A stretch of DNA of 64,000 nucleotides, taken from NCBI GenBank assembly GCA_016927735.1, contig JAFGMC010000010.1, positions 38,069 to 102,068 on the forward strand, in the 5' to 3' direction. The notes under the pieces are model-generated. The model did not search any database. It saw only the letters and a program-made list of their open reading frames with translations, and was not told where the DNA came from. The position numbers were made by a program, and so were the translations under genes. Within the stretch, counting starts at the first letter, position 1; each line of letters begins with the position of its first letter. Below are positions 17,072 through 26,211 of this stretch, one piece after another. The DNA comes from Alphaproteobacteria bacterium (lineage in GTDB: Bacteria > Pseudomonadota > Alphaproteobacteria > Rs-D84).

Positions 17072-17283
17072 AAAAGATTTCTGTATCTTTATCTGGACAT
17101 CAAACAAGCATAACATTGGAAGATGAATTCTTTGCGGTTTTACGTAAAATTTCTAAAAAAGACAAAATTTCTATTTCTTCTATTATAAATTCAATTGATG
17201 CATCGTGCACACCAGAATCTAATCTTTCTTCTGAAATCCGGATATATATATTGAACAGATTATTGAAAACATCAAAATTATAA
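17068..17283 (+). CDS. Ribbon-helix-helix (RHH_4-type) domain protein
   Basis: ISVSLSGHQTSITLEDEFFAVLRKISKKDKISISSIINSID ... NLSSEIRIYILNRL. Confidence 0.75.
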   Translation: MKKISVSLSGHQTSITLEDEFFAVLRKISKKDKISISSIINSIDASCTPESNLSSEIRIYILNRLLKTSKL

Positions 17284-19204
17284 TCATAAAATTATCACGC
17301 CCTATTTTCCGATAAACCGTCATATGATGTCCACCTATTTTACCATCTAAACTGCCAGCAACACCAATAGGTAAATATGATTCAACTGTTCCATCAGATG
17401 CAATAAATGCGCTGATTCCAGAATAATTAGATCTAACAATTGGCATTCCCGATTCAATCGCATATCTGCGAACCATATCAAGATGTTGATGAGTTCCAGG
17501 GGTATTACCGAACCAATTATCATTTGTTATATTTATTATCAACTGCGGATTATCGCCCTTTGAAATCAAAGAATCAGAAAATATAATTTCATAGCAAATT
17601 GCAGGTGCAAAGGATAATTCCCTACCTTCTAAATTTGTCTTTATCATTTCTGGACCATTTCCAGATGTCAGTTGTCCAGGGGTTGGTATTATGTCACCAA
17701 GCGGACGGTATTCACCAAATGGAACCAAATGTGATTTGCTGTAAACTTTTTCAATTTTCCCATCTGGACTTGCAATCAACAAAGAATTATAAAATTTTCC
17801 ATATTTATAATAAGTCGCACCAATAATTGTTTTAACACCTAACTTCTTTGCGAAATCTAATTTATTATCAACTATTAAATATGGATATGTTGTTTCTGGA
17901 AATACAAACATATCTATATCTTTATCATCTGTATATGCTAATTTTATTAAATTATTAATATTTTCATCTGCATTTGCGATTGCCTGGGCACGGGAATAAG
18001 TTGCTTTTTCAACAGCAGATTTTCCAGGTTGAACAATTCTTATAATTGGTGCAGATTCAAAATTATTGATTTTAGATTCTTTTATATTTTTATAACCAAA
18101 AAGAATTCCTGTTGTTATTAATAATAAAAATATTACAAATTGTAAAAAATTTGCTTTGGATTTTCTGTTTATTATTAAATCAACAAAACTTGAAATTAAA
18201 CCAATTATTATAAATGTTAAACCTAATGCCCCCCACAAAGACATAGAATTTGAAAGCATTGGAAATGGCATAGTTATATTTGAAATCGGGTTCCATGGAA
18301 AACCAGTAAAAAGCCATTCGCGCAACCATAAAACAACTGTCCAAATTGATGCAAATAAAAACGCTCTATGTGCATGATTGTGCCGCATACAAAGAATTAT
18401 AACAAACGGAATTGCAAATATAAAACCACCAAATATTGCAATACCAACCAAGGCTGGAATTGTCCAAATTGCAAATTGTGCCATTAATTCTGGAACCACA
18501 TAAATTGAATTGACAACCCACCAAAACATACCAACTGCATATGCTGCACTGAATGGTAAAATACGAAAAAAAGATGTCCAAAATTTATTAGATTTATTTC
18601 TATTTAAATTATGAACCATCAAATAATATGCAACCCCTATTCCAACAATATTTAAAAACCATAAATTAAATGGTGCAAAACCAATTGCCGATAAAACGCC
18701 ACATAAAAAAAGAACTGCTGAACGTATAAATTTATTATTATCAATTTTATTAATCATATTTTTAAACCAACTTTCTTTTTTATTTTCTGTATATGGATTT
18801 TCTATTTTTAATTTATTTAATACTTTTATTTCCATTTTTTCCATTTTTTTTGCATCTGTATCATTCAAGTGATCAAATCCTTTTAAATGTAAAATACCAT
18901 GCACAACCATATGTATAGCATGATATTTAAATGATTTATTTTGTTCTTTTGCTTCACGTTTTACAGTTTCAATTGATATAAAAATATCACCCAATAATTC
19001 CGAATCACCGGTTTCAAAAGATAAAACATTAGTAGGTTTATTAATACCACGATATTCGTGATTCAAGTTTTTAATTTTTTTATCATTTGTTAATATTATA
19101 GACACTTCGGAATTATTGTTTCCGCCAATAATATCTGCAATTTTTTGAAAATTAATATTATAAGACTTCCATCTGGAATCATCATAGTTTACGAATACTT
19201 TCAT
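17219..19204 (-). CDS. Fusion: endoribonuclease YbeY (N-terminus) + apolipoprotein N-acyltransferase Lnt (C-terminus)
   Basis: YbeY motif HMVVHGILHLKGFDH followed in frame by multi-TM region and Lnt catalytic E (VFPETTYPYL), K (YSKSHLVPFGEY), C (PAICYEIIF). Confidence 0.92.
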   Translation of the reverse strand: MKVFVNYDDSRWKSYNINFQKIADIIGGNNNSEVSIILTNDKKIKNLNHEYRGINKPTNVLSFETGDSELLGDIFISIETVKREAKEQNKSFKYHAIHMVVHGILHLKGFDHLNDTDAKKMEKMEIKVLNKLKIENPYTENKKESWFKNMINKIDNNKFIRSAVLFLCGVLSAIGFAPFNLWFLNIVGIGVAYYLMVHNLNRNKSNKFWTSFFRILPFSAAYAVGMFWWVVNSIYVVPELMAQFAIWTIPALVGIAIFGGFIFAIPFVIILCMRHNHAHRAFLFASIWTVVLWLREWLFTGFPWNPISNITMPFPMLSNSMSLWGALGLTFIIIGLISSFVDLIINRKSKANFLQFVIFLLLITTGILFGYKNIKESKINNFESAPIIRIVQPGKSAVEKATYSRAQAIANADENINNLIKLAYTDDKDIDMFVFPETTYPYLIVDNKLDFAKKLGVKTIIGATYYKYGKFYNSLLIASPDGKIEKVYSKSHLVPFGEYRPLGDIIPTPGQLTSGNGPEMIKTNLEGRELSFAPAICYEIIFSDSLISKGDNPQLIINITNDNWFGNTPGTHQHLDMVRRYAIESGMPIVRSNYSGISAFIASDGTVESYLPIGVAGSLDGKIGGHHMTVYRKIGRDNFMIIILMFSIICSIYISGFQKKD

Positions 19205-19222
19205 AGTATATATCTCTAATTT

Positions 19223-19597
19223 TTATTTTTTACCCAAACCTGTTTTCTTGGCAATTTTTGAACGTACACGTGAATAACTGGGCGCGACAAATGGATAGCT
19301 TTCTGGCAATCCCCATTTTTCACGATATTTTTGTGGTGTCATATTAAATTTACGTTTTATATATCTGCGTAACATTGTATGCCATGTACCATCTTCCAAA
19401 CATTGAATAGAATCTGGGCGAATCGAATCTTTTATTTGTTCCGGTGTTATAGATGCACCACGCAAATTATCTGTTGCCTGCTTTACCGCATCTGCCATAG
19501 AAAGCCCCGGGTTCGCGGACATTGCCGCAGCCGCCAAATTTGCAACCGCCAAAGTAAAATCGTTATTTTTTATTTGTTTAGTATTCATAGGATTCAT
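19223..19597 (-). CDS. MucR/Ros-family transcriptional regulator lacking the finger histidines
   Basis: DSIQCLEDGTWHTMLRRYIKRKFNMTPQKYREKWGLPESYPFVAPSYSRVRSKIAKKTGLGKK. Confidence 0.88.
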   Translation of the reverse strand: MNPMNTKQIKNNDFTLAVANLAAAAMSANPGLSMADAVKQATDNLRGASITPEQIKDSIRPDSIQCLEDGTWHTMLRRYIKRKFNMTPQKYREKWGLPESYPFVAPSYSRVRSKIAKKTGLGKK

Positions 19598-19671
19598 TTT
19601 TCTTTTGTTTTATGTTTTTTTATACTAAAATCATTGTATCACAAATAAAATGAAAGTAAAATGAAAGTAAA

Positions 19672-20958
19672 ATGCGTAAAACTATGAATTCTTCTAACCG
19701 ACCTCTGGCTGATTTGATGCGCCCATTAACAATTGATGATATTTTGGGACAATCCACATTGCTTAGCGAAAATGGATTGATTCGCCGTATGGTTGAAAAT
19801 AAGCATTTATCAAACCTGCTGCTTTGGGGGCCACCGGGGTGTGGTAAAACAACAATTGCACGCGCATTGGCAAATTCGGTTGATATGGAATTTGTCCCTA
19901 TGTCTGCTGTATTCAGTGGGATTGCGGATATAAAAAAAGCAATGGAAACCGCAAAAATGAACTGTGAAATTGGTCGACAAACTTTACTTTTTATTGATGA
20001 AATTCATAGATTTAACAAAACACAACAAGATACCCTGCTGCCCTATCTGGAAGATGGTACGGTTGTATTTATTGGTGCAACAACTGAAAATCCAAGTTTT
20101 AATCTGAATAATGCGTTGTTATCACGTTGTCATATTGGTGTGTTGCAACCATTATCAACAGAAGATTTATTGGTTTTGCTGGAACGCGCTGAAAAATTTT
20201 TGGGTTCAAAAAAAATACCCCTGACACCAGAATCAAAAATTCATCTTGCACAAATGGCGGATGGGGATGCGCGGTTTTTATTAAACACTGTTGAATATTT
20301 GGTGTCTGCAAATTTTGATAATGAACTCTCAACAGATGAACTGAATAATGCAATTCAGAAACGTGCACCACTTTCTGATAAATCTGGTGATGAGCATTAT
20401 AATCTGATTTCGGCTGTTCATAAATCGTTACGTGCCAGTGATACTGATGCAGCATTATATTGGACTGCACGGATGATGACATCTGGTCAAGACCCAATGT
20501 ATTTATTCAGACGCTTGACCCGTTTTGCAATGGAAGATATCGGATTGGCAGATCCAAACGCAATGCAAATTGCATTATCGGCTTGGCAAATTTATGAAAG
20601 AATGGGCAGCCCAGAAGGTGATTTGGCGTTAACCCAACTGGTAATTTATTTGGGAACTGCACCAAAAAGTATTGGAAATTATAACGCACAAAAATCCGCC
20701 TGGACCTCAGCACGCGCCACAGGTAGCCTGATACCACCAAAAAATATTCTGAACGCTCCAACAAAAATGATGAAAAATTTGGGTTATGGTTCTGGATATT
20801 TTTACGAACCAGAAACAAATTCTGGATTTTCTGGTCAAAACTGTTTTCCAGAAAACCTGCCGAGACAGAACTTTTATACCCCACGCGAAATAGGATTCGA
20901 ACGCGAAATAAAAAAACGTGTAGATTATTGGAATAAACTGCGTACCGAAAAAAAATAA
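19672..20958 (+). CDS. rarA: Replication-associated recombination protein A (RarA/MgsA AAA+ ATPase)
   Basis: RPLTIDDILGQ, GPPGCGKTT, DEIHRFNKTQQD motifs. Confidence 0.94.
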   Translation: MRKTMNSSNRPLADLMRPLTIDDILGQSTLLSENGLIRRMVENKHLSNLLLWGPPGCGKTTIARALANSVDMEFVPMSAVFSGIADIKKAMETAKMNCEIGRQTLLFIDEIHRFNKTQQDTLLPYLEDGTVVFIGATTENPSFNLNNALLSRCHIGVLQPLSTEDLLVLLERAEKFLGSKKIPLTPESKIHLAQMADGDARFLLNTVEYLVSANFDNELSTDELNNAIQKRAPLSDKSGDEHYNLISAVHKSLRASDTDAALYWTARMMTSGQDPMYLFRRLTRFAMEDIGLADPNAMQIALSAWQIYERMGSPEGDLALTQLVIYLGTAPKSIGNYNAQKSAWTSARATGSLIPPKNILNAPTKMMKNLGYGSGYFYEPETNSGFSGQNCFPENLPRQNFYTPREIGFEREIKKRVDYWNKLRTEKK

Positions 20959-20960
20959 AA

Positions 20961-20984
20961 AACCAATGCAAACTCGCATTGGTT
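20961..20984 (+). terminator. Intrinsic terminator of rarA
   Basis: AACCAATGC-N6-GCATTGGTT + T-run. Confidence 0.85.
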
Positions 20985-21001
20985 TTTTTAATCAAAATTA
21001 A

Positions 21002-21712
21002 TTAAAACAAAACATTAACTTTTACACCGAATTGATATTCGCTGCTTGAAAATTCATAATCAAGATGACCAACATATTGTGTACGACCGTATTTACGAAC
21101 AAGTTTAAAATTCGCCCATTCTTGATCAAAACTTGGGTTTGTCGATTTTTTAATATCAAATCCAATACCTGTCATCCAATTTTGACTGACCCTGAGATAC
21201 ATTTCTGGAATAAGATCAATATATGCCATTCCACTGACCTCATCAAAAATCCAACTTGTTTTCAAAGTTCCTGCAAGTGTGACAGCAGACCATCTGCGCC
21301 CAATACGCATACCAGCATAATATATTGTATCAGCAAATTCTGGTGAACGAATTTTTTTATTACCACCAAAATTTACACCAAACAAAGCGTCTGATATAAC
21401 ATTATCTTCATTTGATAAACGGTAAACCGTACCCAATCCGATATTTGAAAATCCATCTTCTGTACCATTAAGATCTTGTTGATATTTCATATCAGCAGAT
21501 AATGATAATTTATCAGTCACACCATAAGAGAAAGTTTGTGACAAGCGCATAATACTGTCGTTAAAATACAATCCAGATTTGGAAAGAAAATCCCCAGTTT
21601 TTTCTATAAACATTGGATCTGCAGTATCATATTCAACATCTGCATGTGCCGTTAAAAATGGCATAAAACACAAAGTCATTGCAGAAAAAATTAAACTTAT
21701 TTTATTTTTCAT
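21002..21712 (-). CDS. Predicted outer-membrane beta-barrel protein
   Basis: Signal peptide (..TAHA), alternating beta pattern, C-terminal Phe (GVKVNVLF). Confidence 0.65.
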   Translation of the reverse strand: MKNKISLIFSAMTLCFMPFLTAHADVEYDTADPMFIEKTGDFLSKSGLYFNDSIMRLSQTFSYGVTDKLSLSADMKYQQDLNGTEDGFSNIGLGTVYRLSNEDNVISDALFGVNFGGNKKIRSPEFADTIYYAGMRIGRRWSAVTLAGTLKTSWIFDEVSGMAYIDLIPEMYLRVSQNWMTGIGFDIKKSTNPSFDQEWANFKLVRKYGRTQYVGHLDYEFSSSEYQFGVKVNVLF

Positions 21713-21817
21713 CTTTTAATCTCACCGTAAAAACGGACACTGTACAACCCCCAGGCTTTGATAAAATATTAACATAATAATTTTTCAAGGCCCCTTTATA
21801 AAAGAAGCCTTAAATCT

Positions 21818-23014
21818 TTAGAAATGCAATATTGCTTGCAAACCAACCGATGTTTCTGAATTGTTATCAATTCTTGCGGTTCCTATATTTGTAAGTTCTG
21901 TTACTCCTGCTGCCGGTTCATACCACCAAAATCCAAGATCTTTACCGTCTGCATTATCATAAATTGCTGTTTTTACATAAAAATTCAAAGCGAAAGAATC
22001 ATATGGTTGCCATCCAATTGCTGCCTTTAAAGTTCCTTGATTATGCCAATCATAATTACCCATCACAGCTTCCAAGTTTAATGTCCAATCAGCTTCCAAT
22101 ACGCTGAACACACCAACACCACCTTCGAAATATGTTGCTTTGCTGTCGCCAGTTTTATAGGCAATAAACAAAGCTGCATCATCACTTGAAATTCCATTAC
22201 CATATGAATTTCCATCAAAATCTACCAACCAACCACGGGCCAAACCATAGATTGTAGAAGAAGATGTTTTATAACCTGCTTTTAAATCAACTGCATAAAA
22301 GCTGGCCATGTCTTTTTGTTTTTGGTAATAACCAGAAACTGTTGAAATCCATTTTGAATTATCAACTAAACGCCATTGCAAACCAAGACCATACAAATTC
22401 ATACTAGAATCCGTCATCTCATCGTCAGCGGCTGTTTCCCAATCCATTGCATATTTAGAAGAATCAAAACGCATCATACCCAAAACAGCAACGTTATCTG
22501 TGATACCGTAACTGACATCTTCTTTAACAGCGAACTGTGTCATTTTCCATTTTGCTTCTAAATCACTTAATGCTGGTCCAGATGTTTGATTAATTACGAA
22601 ATCATATGAACTGGTTGTGTACCCCATATCTGTGACAGATCCAAACTTCCCTTTTAATGGTTGAAAGAAAGGATGTGATAAATAGTATTTACGCTGTGCA
22701 GCTGTACGTGATGAATCAGTACGTGATGTTCTGTCAGCCGAAGTTGATGTTCTTCCTTCATATTCTTTGTACAAATTGCTTCGTTTAGAAGGCTGTATAT
22801 AATAAATATCATTATTATCTTTTACAGCATAAGTCTTCGAAGTACTGCGTGTTTCATATTTTTCATAATTAACATTGGTAAGTGTACGAACACCCGGTTC
22901 ACCAGTTAAATCTGCACTGGATGCACCACTGAATCCTGTATTTGTTGCTGCCCAAACATTGGACATACCAAATACTGCGACCGCCCAAATAAATAAAGAC
23001 ATCTGTTTCTTCAT
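21818..23014 (-). CDS. Predicted outer-membrane beta-barrel protein with Ser/Thr/Arg-rich N-terminal segment
   Basis: Signal peptide (..NVWA), beta-strand pattern, C-terminal LHF. Confidence 0.65.
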   Translation of the reverse strand: MKKQMSLFIWAVAVFGMSNVWAATNTGFSGASSADLTGEPGVRTLTNVNYEKYETRSTSKTYAVKDNNDIYYIQPSKRSNLYKEYEGRTSTSADRTSRTDSSRTAAQRKYYLSHPFFQPLKGKFGSVTDMGYTTSSYDFVINQTSGPALSDLEAKWKMTQFAVKEDVSYGITDNVAVLGMMRFDSSKYAMDWETAADDEMTDSSMNLYGLGLQWRLVDNSKWISTVSGYYQKQKDMASFYAVDLKAGYKTSSSTIYGLARGWLVDFDGNSYGNGISSDDAALFIAYKTGDSKATYFEGGVGVFSVLEADWTLNLEAVMGNYDWHNQGTLKAAIGWQPYDSFALNFYVKTAIYDNADGKDLGFWWYEPAAGVTELTNIGTARIDNNSETSVGLQAILHF

Positions 23015-23072
23015 TATAAAACTCCTTGTTGATTACATTATACCATAAACCATACCGCCAAAAAAGTGATTA

Positions 23073-23231
23073 TTAGTAATGCTTTGGTTCAAGTTTTGAT
23101 TTTTTTATTTTCGGTTTTTTATTCTTCTTAAATTGTTTTTTAATCTTAGTCCAAAATTTATTATAAGGGACAAGAGCAAATAACATATTTACAACCAATT
23201 TTTTTAAAATACTAAATATTATTGAAATCAT
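23073..23231 (-). CDS. Small basic membrane-anchored protein (start at MISIIFSILKK)
   Basis: Starts 1 nt after the ftsK stop; hydrophobic N-terminus and Lys-rich tail. Confidence 0.45.
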   Translation of the reverse strand: MISIIFSILKKLVVNMLFALVPYNKFWTKIKKQFKKNKKPKIKKSKLEPKHY

Positions 23232-23232
23232 T

Positions 23233-25461
23233 TTATAATATACGTCTTTTATTATTTGCATCTGGTTGACTGACTATACCTTCGGCTTCCATTCTTTCCA
23301 TGAATCCAGCCGCCTTGTTATATCCAACCCCCAATCTTCTTTGAATATATGAAATAGTTGGTTTTTTATCCCTGATAACATATTCTTTTGCTTGAGTATA
23401 AAGATCTGCATCTTTTTCATCTTTGGATATCGGCATTCCAGGAATTGCAGACATACCAGACCCAGCCATACTGGTTGCATCATCATTATCCACAACACCT
23501 TCTATAAATTCAGGTTCGCCCTGGCCGCGCAAGAAATCTGCGACTTTATTAATTTCGGTATTTTCTATTAACGATCCGTGAATTCTGACAGGAACACGTC
23601 CAGCCTCACTGAATAACATATCACCAAACGCCAATAATTGTTCCGCACCTTTTTCACCGAGTGTTGTTCCACTGTCAATAGAGCTGCGAGCTTGGAAGGA
23701 AATACGTGTAGGGAAGTTTGCCTTGATAACACCAGTTATAACTGTTGTGTCTGGTCGTTGTGTTGCTGCAACCAGGTGAATTCCAGCTGCACGCGCCTTT
23801 TGTGCCAGACGTTGTACACAGGCCTCAACCTCTTTTCGTGCAACAGACATCAGATCTGCAACCTCATCAATAATAATAACCATGTATGGCATATCTGATA
23901 AATCAACTTCTTGTTCTTCAAACTCCAACCCACCAGTTTCAGAATCAGTACCAACTGCAACATGCTTTGTTATTGTTTTACCAGCTGCGCGTAATTTTGC
24001 AACCGTATCGTTATACCCCTCAATATTTTGAGCACCAACATCTTTTAATTTCTTATAACGTTCTTCCATTTCACGAACAGACCATTTTAGTGCATTTACA
24101 GAATCATTTGGGTCTGTCAAAACAGGTGTTATTAAATGTGGAATACTATCCCACAATGTAAAATCAACCCCTTTGGGATCCACGATAAGTAATTTACATT
24201 TATCAGGTGTAAAATTATATAGAACAGACATTATAATAGATTGAACAAATACAGATTTACCAGAACCAGTACGACCAGCAATCAAAAGATGGGGCATTTT
24301 CGCCAAATCAAAATACATTGGGTTTCCACCAATATCAACCCCCAATGCCAATGGTATTTTGTATTTTGAATTTATAAATGTTGGATTAGTTATCAAAGAC
24401 TGGAAACGAACAGGTTGTCTGTCCATATTAACCATTTCAACACCAATATAGTTGGTACGTGGAATATGCGCTATACGTATATTTTCTGTCGCCATGGCAC
24501 GCGTCATATCTTTTACAGTTTCAGTCACTTTGGAAATACGTACACCGCTGTCCGGCTCAAATTCATAAAGCGTAACAATTGGGCCCGGTCTGATACCAAC
24601 AACATGACCATAAACACCAAATTCTTCAAAATGTGCCTCCAGCGCGATACCATTTCTTTTTAATTCCGGGGTTACAATATTTTTTCCAAAATTAGATTTT
24701 TCTAAAAATAACGGATCTGGTAATTCATATTCATTTTCGCCAGCGCTTGATTTACTGCGTACAACGCGTTTTTTTGCAATTACATTTTTACGTTTTGGTC
24801 TTGCAACAACTTCTTCTTCATCTGTATCTTCTTCATATTCTTCGTATTCTTCTATCTCTTCTGATTCTTGTGGTTTTACAAGATGAAACACAGACAACAA
24901 CCAAATAACAGATTTATATAAGGCATGCAAAACCGAACGTAAATCATTCAGTTTTATATTTAACATTTTGCCCGCTATTAACAAAAACATAATAAAGAAA
25001 GCTATACCAAAAACAAACACCCAGCTTCCAAATAAGGAAGATAAATCATGCGACACCACACTTCCAATAAGACCACCAAAAGAATTTGCAGGTGAAACTG
25101 TCCCCAATCCTGCAGCACCTAAACAAATCGCAACAAATCCGCGCAACAGGTTGTATTCTGGGGCACGTTCATCATCCCAATTCATAATAAAAGATATACC
25201 ACTGCGAACTAAACACAGAAATAAAAATAACGCTGGAATAAAACCAATACTGTATCTGATAAAACCAACCACATAATCTATTACACCCTGTGTGCCAAAA
25301 TCACTACTGACTGCAAAACCATCTAAATAAGGATTATGAAATAATAATGCTATGGATAAAAAGATACCAAAAAACAATATTATAATTCCGACAACACGCA
25401 TCCCCAGGCTTTTAAGCGCATTGGAAAATCTTTCTGGTAAAAAATTTGCTTTATTAGACAT
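23233..25461 (-). CDS. ftsK: DNA translocase FtsK
   Basis: Four N-terminal TM, Walker A (GRTGSGKSV), Walker B (VIIDEVADLM), gamma winged helix at C-terminus. Confidence 0.95.
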   Translation of the reverse strand: MSNKANFLPERFSNALKSLGMRVVGIIILFFGIFLSIALLFHNPYLDGFAVSSDFGTQGVIDYVVGFIRYSIGFIPALFLFLCLVRSGISFIMNWDDERAPEYNLLRGFVAICLGAAGLGTVSPANSFGGLIGSVVSHDLSSLFGSWVFVFGIAFFIMFLLIAGKMLNIKLNDLRSVLHALYKSVIWLLSVFHLVKPQESEEIEEYEEYEEDTDEEEVVARPKRKNVIAKKRVVRSKSSAGENEYELPDPLFLEKSNFGKNIVTPELKRNGIALEAHFEEFGVYGHVVGIRPGPIVTLYEFEPDSGVRISKVTETVKDMTRAMATENIRIAHIPRTNYIGVEMVNMDRQPVRFQSLITNPTFINSKYKIPLALGVDIGGNPMYFDLAKMPHLLIAGRTGSGKSVFVQSIIMSVLYNFTPDKCKLLIVDPKGVDFTLWDSIPHLITPVLTDPNDSVNALKWSVREMEERYKKLKDVGAQNIEGYNDTVAKLRAAGKTITKHVAVGTDSETGGLEFEEQEVDLSDMPYMVIIIDEVADLMSVARKEVEACVQRLAQKARAAGIHLVAATQRPDTTVITGVIKANFPTRISFQARSSIDSGTTLGEKGAEQLLAFGDMLFSEAGRVPVRIHGSLIENTEINKVADFLRGQGEPEFIEGVVDNDDATSMAGSGMSAIPGMPISKDEKDADLYTQAKEYVIRDKKPTISYIQRRLGVGYNKAAGFMERMEAEGIVSQPDANNKRRIL

Positions 25462-25516
25462 AAGGGCATTGTATCACAAAATTAAGTGTAATAAAAGTAT
25501 CGTCCAATTATTATTG

Positions 25517-26200
25517 CTATTTCTTATTATAAAAAACACTTTTTATGATATCAGCTGAAATCATACCAATAAATGCGCCCAGGATTACATCTGATGGGAA
25601 ATGTGCACCAAATGATATTCGTGACAAACCAATAATTATTGCCAGCGTCCATGTTGCCCATTTGTATTTTGGAAACAATAATCCAATCATAACCAGACCG
25701 GCAAAGCTGGCAGTGGTGTGACCAGATGGCATAGAATTAAATGCCCATTCATTTGTCATTGGATAAAAACCCGATTGCCCGAGGGCCTCATAAAATATCG
25801 GACGCTGACGACCGAAACCAAACTTTAAAAATCCAGAAATCAAACTTGCAAAAAAGACAGAGCAAAATATTAAAAAACCAGAATTAGTTTTTGATTTTTC
25901 TATAAAATTATTAATTATGTTTTTTAGATTAAGCTTTTTTGTGTGTTTTTTATTTTTACTTTTTGTTTTCAGTGTGTTTTTAATAAAAAATGCTACCGAA
26001 AAACCTGCCGATACAATTAACCAAACTTTTGTGGCAAAAATAGTGTCAAAATTATTCCAAACAGACCAATTAAAATTACGAAAAAACAAAAATAATGGTT
26101 TATCAAACCATAATACACCAACCAGACATAAAATCACAGTGATTGCAAAAGCAATTAATATTAAATTCCATTTAACAATATTATTTTTTTCAAGGAACAT
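25517..26200 (-). CDS. PAP2-family phosphatase
   Basis: KFGFGRQRP, SMPSGHTTASF, RISFGAHFPSDVILGA. Confidence 0.9.
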   Translation of the reverse strand: MFLEKNNIVKWNLILIAFAITVILCLVGVLWFDKPLFLFFRNFNWSVWNNFDTIFATKVWLIVSAGFSVAFFIKNTLKTKSKNKKHTKKLNLKNIINNFIEKSKTNSGFLIFCSVFFASLISGFLKFGFGRQRPIFYEALGQSGFYPMTNEWAFNSMPSGHTTASFAGLVMIGLLFPKYKWATWTLAIIIGLSRISFGAHFPSDVILGAFIGMISADIIKSVFYNKK

Positions 26201-26211
26201 TTTAACCTGCT

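Noticed and set aside
20099-20497. Antisense ORFs inside rarA (also 20507-20995 and 20707-20979)
   Set aside because: Shadow ORFs on the strand opposite a well-supported gene.
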